Part shown: piece by piece, positions 57,456 to 64,000 of the stretch
Position numbering within the stretch: the first letter of the stretch is position 1
How the letters are laid out: the number at the start of each line of letters is the position of its first letter
DNA from: Pocillopora verrucosa
Lineage: Eukaryota; Cnidaria; Anthozoa; Scleractinia; Pocilloporidae
Assembly: GCF_036669915.1 (NCBI RefSeq)
Contig: NC_089315.1
Coordinates: forward strand, 28,607,631-28,671,630
Direction: 5' to 3'
Length of the DNA: 64,000 nucleotides
Translations under genes and position numbers: made by a program
The notes under the pieces: generated by a model
The model's input: the letters and a program-made list of their open reading frames with translations, nothing else
What the model was told of the DNA's origin: nothing
Database searches by the model: none

Positions 57456-60300
57456 ACAGCAAATTCTTTTGACATCCAACACTGGAATCTGGTGAAGTGT
57501 TGTGGGGTCTTATGAAGAATCAGAATAAGCTGGAAGGCATAAATCCTATGATAAGTATTATTGAACATAACTGACTGAATGACCATCAAAGAAATGCTTA
57601 CATGTGACTGGATTGGCTATGTACGTGTCATCTAATTATCAAGAGATGGCACCTGGAGCTGGTCAATGTTTTGAGGTGGTTTAACTTTGACCTTTCGGAA
57701 TTTTCTGCAATGAAAATACTTATTTTTTTTGTTTGAGCTTGCCTTTTGATCAGTAACTGCAAGTTATATTACTGATTAAGAATGACTTTCAATTTGGTTA
57801 TGAAACTGAGTTGGATGGTTTTTTTAATGATCTTTTCACCAGTATAAGAGGGCTGTACATGTATTCTGTAAGTGTCTGTTAGAAAACAGCGTGATATGGT
57901 TGATTCTTCAGGCACTACATTTAATTTGCTGGTGTGTAGAACAACCTAGAACTTACTTGTTTGTTTTTCAAATACATTGGTGTCTACTCCCTGAGACTTT
58001 GAATACTCTTTTAAAACCTGCCCAGCATTGGTTGGTGGGACACTTGCCTCTTGTCTGTTGAATGGTACTCCTTGACAGTGACATCCAGCAGCAGCTGCTA
58101 AAGGTTCCCATCCAATGTTGTGAGAACATACAACCTCTTTTGTTACTTTGGTGTATTGTTGACCCTTTACTTTGCTTCATTGATGATATTGAAGCATTCC
58201 ACTGTTCTTTGCCTTGCAAATGATATGTGCTGAGCCAGGTGAAGGCCTACATAATTTTTTTGATTCCTACTTTGTTAACCCAGCCTCAGGAACCAGGGAT
58301 ATTACTTCACCAAAGGACTTTCCCAATCACTCCTTGCATACTTTGTCAAATTCTTTGTAGATCACTGTCCCAAAGTTTTTCACCTCCTTCTGTGTTTGTT
58401 TGGAATTTTTTTTTTCCAGCCAGTTATTTTGTTTGATTTTTAACATCTGTAAATGGCTCCCTTTTGTTCACCACACAGCATGTATTTTTCTTGTAAAAGA
58501 TATTCTCTACTGGAGTCGTTAAAATAAAGCATGAACACTGTGCAGGTTGTAAATGCAAAACGCCATTAAGTTTACAAAAGTCTCTTCGCAGGATTGATTT
58601 ACCCGGGCAGTTTGCTGCCAGCTTTCAATGGTAAATGTTTTTAGCTACTTCCTCTATTTTTCAGTGGTGACCACTGTGAAATTAGGTGATCAATGGCCTT
58701 ATAATTCTTTAGAAAAAAACTTATCAATGATAGGGAATTTTGTTTGTAGTTGATGCTGCTTTTTTCTATCAGTAAGTATTTGGAAACCTTCAAAAGGTTT
58801 GTAGAGAAAAGAAACACTTTTGCTGACATGTTGGTGAAGATATTCTTTGAAATTTTCCTTTTACAGCCAATACCTCTCTTCCTGATGCCAGCTTATGCCT
58901 TTTCTGACTCATTATCATATCTTGTTATTTTTTCGTATTTTTTGGCAAGGGAAATTGCTCCCCATAACTTAACATGAGCAAATCAGCATGTCAAACTGAA
59001 ATTTGAAAAACTGACTGACCGTTGGTAAACTGACTTGGCAGCCAAGGCAAGAGAAACATTTGGGATTTTTTATGTAAAAGTTGTCGTATATTTGACTCCA
59101 CAGGAAACCACAAGCCAAACAATGCGTTCCACGAGTGGAAATTGCCAAAAAAACAAAAGCAACTACAGACAAACGCAAATTATTAATCATCATTGAAGTA
59201 TTTCAGCGTTCCTCGAATTACAAGAGTCGCATACATACTGTTCTAGAGCGCCAAATAACAAATTGAGTCAGTTATTAAGCAGTATCACTTTTCGTTGCAG
59301 TCATTGTCCTATGACCGATGTTGACCGCCATATTCGATTTGCACCTTTGTAATCAGCGGTGTAATGTAATAGTCAGGTCGTTGTCATGTATTATTAACGA
59401 AAAGAAACAAAATGGCGGCATTTTTCGAAGCCCTAAAAGGAGTAATCATAACGCACCCGCCGGTGCTGAAGTTTCCGTTTCACGCAATTGTCTTTTGAAA
59501 AATGGAAGAAGGCATTGATAAACTTTGTCTTCACGTTCGGAATGATGTGTCAAGTACAGTTGGTAACAAACAAAATTCCATTAAGTTTACAAAATTCTCT
59601 TCGCAGCTCTAACAAATCTCAATTCTCTTTTTGAAGGAACGAAGGAAATTAATTCCAAACGTAGATGGCTAGAATTTTTTACTGAGTATTTGTTTCATTC
59701 ATTGGTCAGTGAAGAGTGTGTTTAAATCTTACCAATTCCAATAAAAATTGATTGAGTAGCGTTTTGATCACGTGACCCGACATGTGACTTTCGTTGTCGG
59801 TATTGTTGCCATAAGGTAAAAGTTCCTAGGGAAAACTATCGTCCACGAAAGTTTCAGCGCAACCGGCTGTGTATTTGCGGAGATAGAGCTGTTTATTTTC
59901 TTAAGGCAATTTACTCTCCTGACCCAGGCCTTAAACTACTAAAAATTCGTTCAAAGCCAGGTAACCAAACAACATGCATGTCATATCTTCAAGTGGTCTC
60001 TGTGCCGGAATAATTAGACAGGGAGAAATCCAGCAGATGGATTCGCGAGGTCTCAAAACATAATCTTGTTGTTGATGCGGTAAATCAAATCGCCCTCCAC
60101 CGTACACTTTGGGTGGGAAATGCCTCCAGTCGAAATATCATGGGAAATTGCAATGATGTCAGTCAAAAATAGCCGAGCTTGACAAAGAAATTCGGGAACT
60201 AGTAAAGGATAATAATTATATAAGTTAATGGTGGATGCCTGAACTTTCAGTCAAAAGAAAGAGTCCAGACAAAGAGCGGTCTCCTGATATGAATTAGTGT
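57456..60300. other. intergenic region with unrecognised frames
   Basis: A minus-strand frame over 57968-58219 and its alternative frame carry a Cys- and Gln-rich stretch (VCSHNIGWEPLAAAAGC) that could be an old transposase or host exon, not identified. A short word 'ttaagtttacaaaa...tctcttcgcag' occurs at 58566 and 59580. An ATG at 59501 in 'aaaaatggaagaaggcattg' follows a promoter-like patch with 'aaaatggcggca' at 59410. No complete gene was assembled. Confidence 0.3.
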
Positions 60301-60315
60301 GAATTCAATTTTTCG

Positions 60316-60515
60316 TGCCCTCTTGGGTAGTGTATACCTGAGGATTACCTTTAATCTTTTGCATACCCTCTTGGGTAGTGTATACCTGAGGGTTATTTTA
60401 ATCTCTTGCATATACTTGAGGGTTATTTTTAATCTCTTCTATACCCACTTGGGTAGTGTGTACCTGAGGGTTAATCCTTCATCTCTCCTGTACCCTCTTG
60501 GGTAGTGTATACGAA
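60316..60515 (+). repeat. minisatellite (about 47-50-bp unit)
   Basis: Four to five units of 'accctcttgggtagtgtata' plus 'cctgagggttattttaatct'-like sequence; one unit is shortened. It lies in the region between genes B and C. The open frame through it is periodic and not treated as coding. Confidence 0.85.
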
Positions 60516-61440
60516 CTGCGATAATTTGTGAATTACCCAAGTACTCTGTTACATTCTTTGAAGGAAATATGTATTTATTGTTTGCGCGGGGTGTTATTTA
60601 GTTAGAATTAATTTATTCGTGTCACATGATTTTTCTAGAATCAGTAGACGTTTAGATATTTTATCCAAATCCTTAAAGATCTGGATACGATATGCAAATC
60701 GTGGGGGGAAGTCTGGTTACATTTTGAGCCCATCCGTGCAAAGATTGTGAAGCACATGAAACTCCAGCTACTTAATGTATCTTCTTAAAACTTTGCATGC
60801 AAATAGACTAACCCACAACCTAATGTGGCATATGGCTTGCATACCATAATAAACAAATTTATGGTTGAATATTAACCAAATTCTTCATTGAGGCTTTTTT
60901 CACTTTTTTCATGTTCCCCCCCCCCCCCCCACTTCCTTTTCTGTTCTAGTTACACAGTAAGCATAATATTTCGCACAATAACTCTACAAAAACTCTCCTA
61001 CAAACCTATCGAGCGATTTCGGTGTTCACCAAATTTTTTTGCCATAGTAACAGCATACTTTTGTATAGAGTTTAATCTGGTATAACATCAACTGAATTCA
61101 CCAAAAAGAAAAAAACCTCGATAGGTTTTTAGAGCAGCCTTCCATATGTAACTGAGCCAAATTTGGTAGAAAATATATAAAACCAAACTGAAAAAGTCTG
61201 GGGGGGGGGGGCATCTAAAAACTTCTTAAAAATCCCCTTCTGAGAAAAATGTAGCTTAAAATTTGGAAAGCAAAATCAGCGGAGAAACATTCACTAAACA
61301 AAACCGCCATTAATAAATTAACAAAAGTAGCCTTATTTAAGTATTCACAGATCATTTTCTAGGTATAAGATATAAACAAGACAGTATCCTTTTGGAATTT
61401 TACCTTTTGGATCCATGCTTTCATCGGAAGCATAGATTGT
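60516..61440. other. intergenic, homopolymer runs
   Basis: Nothing gene-like was seen. A C run at about 60917-60930 and a G run at about 61200-61210 are likely length-variable. Confidence 0.5.
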
Positions 61441-61588
61441 CGTTAATACTTAACATAAAGGACGCCTGATCACAGTTTGCACACAGAAAACTATGCCTAG
61501 TTTAATAGGACAGACACTCACCAAAGAGCTAGATCGACTCTTTTTCTTTTACTAACGGCTAATGGTTGTTAACCTCGCAAATTTTTTC
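61440..61588 (+). repeat. 150-bp repeat shared with 43117-43267
   Basis: Same sequence order as in gene A intron 7 (caaagagctagatcgactct, taacctcgcaaattttttcg). Here it directly abuts the truncated end of coiled-coil copy 4. Confidence 0.8.
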
Positions 61589-61726
61589 GTCCAAGTCATC
61601 AAAGTACTTGTCACATTGTTTTTTAAGTTCATAAAATTGTCTTTGCAATTTGTCGATCTGTCTTTCCTTCTCATCAGATAGATAACTTGCTCTTGCCACA
61701 AAACTTTCGCTGATAACCGAAGCCAT
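61589..61726 (-). pseudogene. coiled-coil unit, copy 4 (truncated)
   Basis: It starts at ATG 61726 (MASVISESFVARASYLSDEK) with the conserved leader upstream to about 62000. Homology ends after the CDKYFDDLD block at about 61589, where the 150-bp repeat begins, so the C-terminal two thirds are missing. It lies directly after gene C, as copy 3 lies after gene B. Confidence 0.7.
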
Positions 61727-62403
61727 TGCGAGTACTTTTCGCTTGCAAAGTTTTCTAGCTTAGCAAATGTACTAAACGGAACGCAAGGGAAATTCTCATC
61801 TGCTTTTTGTAAGTGACGTAACAATCGGACCTTTTTCTAAGCGCGTGCTCTGTAAGTCGAAACGCATTCGCGTATTATCCAGCACAAGGAATAACAGAAA
61901 GAAACAAAGAGGAAAGACCATGGCTCTTCCTGTCATAATAGTCTTTGAGGAATTTTATAAGAAGAAAAATCAAAAGGCTGTAACACTACTTTAGTGATCA
62001 AGATAAGGAATTTATTATTGATGTCAAGTGTTTTCATTTATCTTCTACTTTATTTGTAAGCGGAGATTCCCTGCGAACAACATAGTCGTTTTTCCGTGAA
62101 TCAAAGCGATGGTTAACATTTCCTCCACAAAACAGTACCTCTATGAAAAATGAAGATATATTGGCAGTAATGACTGAATAACAATGGCAGCAGTGGTTAC
62201 TGGTGCAGCAAAACTTATAGGGCAGTATATCGAGGGAGCAGAGAAAAAAAAAAAAAAAAAACGCTGGCAATAAATTGTTTATGAGGAGCCGTCACTTTAG
62301 GACGATGGCATGTACTGTTTGGCTAATAAGCCGAGTTTTTGTGTCGTGTTTCTCCGTTCAGTCTTTGTATTACAATGTACTAAGATATGGAATATTCTTC
62401 TTT

Positions 62404-64000
62404 TCAAGCATAATGCCTGTAGGCCTCAAAGGACTGCAAATTCTTTGCAGACTTGTCATCGTTACTCTTTGCCTTTCCCCTTTTGGGCGGGTTAAGGATT
62501 TCAGAACAGCCTTCCTTCTTGGGTTCTTTGACGCATTCGACATAATTTTCGATGTGTTCTTCAAGAAAGGCGAGTGGTGAAGAACCTTGACTCAATACCT
62601 GAGAAATAAGTTAAAGAAAAGAATTTAATTTGGACTGTGCGAGCAGATATTTGTCAATTTTTTTTCAGTTCTGTAAAGAAATGAGGTGTGCAAATGTTTA
62701 GGCCATTTACCAATAAGAGAGAAAATGTGGCCGTAGAAATGGAATAATCTAGGATATGTGACTAAACAACAACAACAACAACAACAAAAAGTAAATAAAT
62801 AGACAAAAAAGCCCTGGCATTTTGCAACCACGACCCACTGGAAAAGAGAAATCGATTGAAGATACTTTTTCTCTCCCTCATATAACGACGATAAATCCAA
62901 ATTATTGTTATGTGTATCAATTATGTTTATTTCGTTATTCGCCTGATAGTGGAAGTCTTTGAGATCGAAGTCTTTGCCCAAAGCAGTTTTTGCATGATCT
63001 CTGTTTTTTAGAAGGGCTATCCTGCCAACCATGTACGCAGTCGACTGGCCTGGCCAGCTCTGATAACGTGTTACCTGTTACATAGAAGAAATAATATCAT
63101 AAAAGTCTAATATTGTTTTTTTTTTCTCGCAAGAGCATATCACAGTGATTACTAGATCGTGGCCACTCTGGATCGTTTGTAGCATGCAGTTTCCTTAGTA
63201 AGTATCTAAATGTCCGTCTAGTGCCCGAAGTAACGTCCTTGCACATCCACCTTATGAATTCTGCTATGTAATTTATGACAAGCCCTGATTTCACTTCGCC
63301 TCAGCTACTAATTGTGACAACGTAGGAAGTATGGATCATCTGCATCACGGGATGGCATCCACCCCTGAGTGGGTTGCAGAGAAAGTAAAAGGAAGAGAGG
63401 AAGTAGAAGTCAAGCTAGCAAATGAACGCTGTAAGAGCACTGTAAACTATTGCATCCAAACACCTTTGAGCCGAAAACACTCTCCTCACCTCTTTACGAG
63501 TGAAGTCAGAGTCATCCCAAGCGTTATCGACGAATAACTTGATAGCTTCGTCTCTTTCCATTCCTATGTAGTGAAGTCCTGTGTCTACGATCATTCTTAC
63601 TGCTCGCCAGATCTGAAAACGCAGAAACATTAGCATCGATACTTCTACGAGGTGACTTTCTATCTACGGGATTTTCTAGTGCTGGTTTTCCCAGAGGGTG
63701 GAAAACGGGAGTACCTAGGAAATAAAATTCCTGGAAGGCAAAGAGAACAGAGCAAACCTAACCCAGATATGACGTGAGGTCAGGGACTCGAGTCCAGGGT
63801 ACAGCGGTGAGAGACAAGCGCTTTTATACATGCGCGATCTCAACCTCAACTATCATTTTATCCTTTGCTTGATTATCGTCATGACCAACCTGCCATTTCA
63901 GCATACCATACTTTTTCAATGGTCTCGCATCGTAGACATCAGTATCGTTTGATATTAATGGATTCTCAGCATATAGACCCCATCCCTCCAAAAACGCCGT
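62404..64000 (-). CDS. DUF885 putative metallopeptidase (gene C), C-terminal exons, runs off the window
   Basis: Visible exons on the minus strand, in transcript order: up to 64000 to 63890 (partial), 63490-63612, 62943-63074 and 62404-62598 (stop). They encode TAFLEGWGLYAENPLI, then WRAVRMIVDTGLHYIGMERD, then a run ending KDFDLKDFHYQ and the final GSSPLAFLEEHIENYVEC tail. The frame is intact where gene B is shifted, and the Gly of EGWGLYAE is kept. The last 64 residues differ from B at about three or four positions. The donor after the third visible exon is GC (ctatcag|gcgaat) where B has GT. The start, membrane span and HEARPGHH block lie beyond the right edge. AATAAA at 62049-62054 on this strand may end it. 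Confidence 0.88.

Noticed and set aside
60299..60505. Frame with LGSVYLR repeats
   Set aside because: Translation of a 47-50-bp minisatellite.

Overview
This is a eukaryotic nuclear window. Its genes are split into many short exons with GT-AG introns and a few GC-AG introns, the base composition is AT-rich, and intergenic and intronic DNA is full of short MITE-like and tRNA-derived SINE repeats. The proteins are of animal type. Gene structure and repeat style suggest an anthozoan cnidarian, probably a stony coral; that placement is inference, because no species-diagnostic locus is present.

Layout: (1) 494-11479, + strand, the last 27 exons of SCAPER; its 5' part lies before the window. (2) About 12.1-14.5 kb, between convergent genes, holds three kinds of degenerate minisatellite. 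(3) 14918-17578, - strand, tubulin cofactor A (TBCA), complete in 4 exons. (4) 18740-22730, + strand, a complete secretory-pathway JmjC/cupin-8 oxygenase-like gene with an intact HxD...H iron site; two of its introns hold nested transposon insertions. (5) 25091-32695, - strand, a complete 10-exon secretory carrier membrane protein (SCAMP).

(6) From about 33.6 kb to the right edge is a lineage-expanded locus. It has three membrane-anchored DUF885-family putative metallopeptidase genes: A (37064-44143, +, intact, 828 residues), B (47261-55444, -, one-base frameshift in its eighth exon) and C (62404 to the edge, -, only its last exons visible). It also has four copies of an unrecognised coiled-coil coding unit (33.9, 46.0, 46.5 and 61.7 kb). 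Two of these units lie directly downstream of B and C, so peptidase gene and coiled-coil unit were duplicated together. B and C are recent duplicates and A is an older paralogue with a different intron pattern. A broken extra copy of exon 2 lies in the first intron of B.

SCAPER, TBCA and SCAMP are conserved housekeeping genes with no evident link to one another. The DUF885 cluster with its co-duplicated coiled-coil unit is the part most likely to be poorly described. The A proteins and the B coding sequence read with the frame restored are type II membrane proteins with large extracellular or lumenal domains, each carrying a HEARPGHH motif and an EGWxLYAE motif.

Exon limits were read by eye from splice sites, codon phase and family resemblance; each complete gene closes exactly in frame except B, where the frame is lost at one homopolymer.
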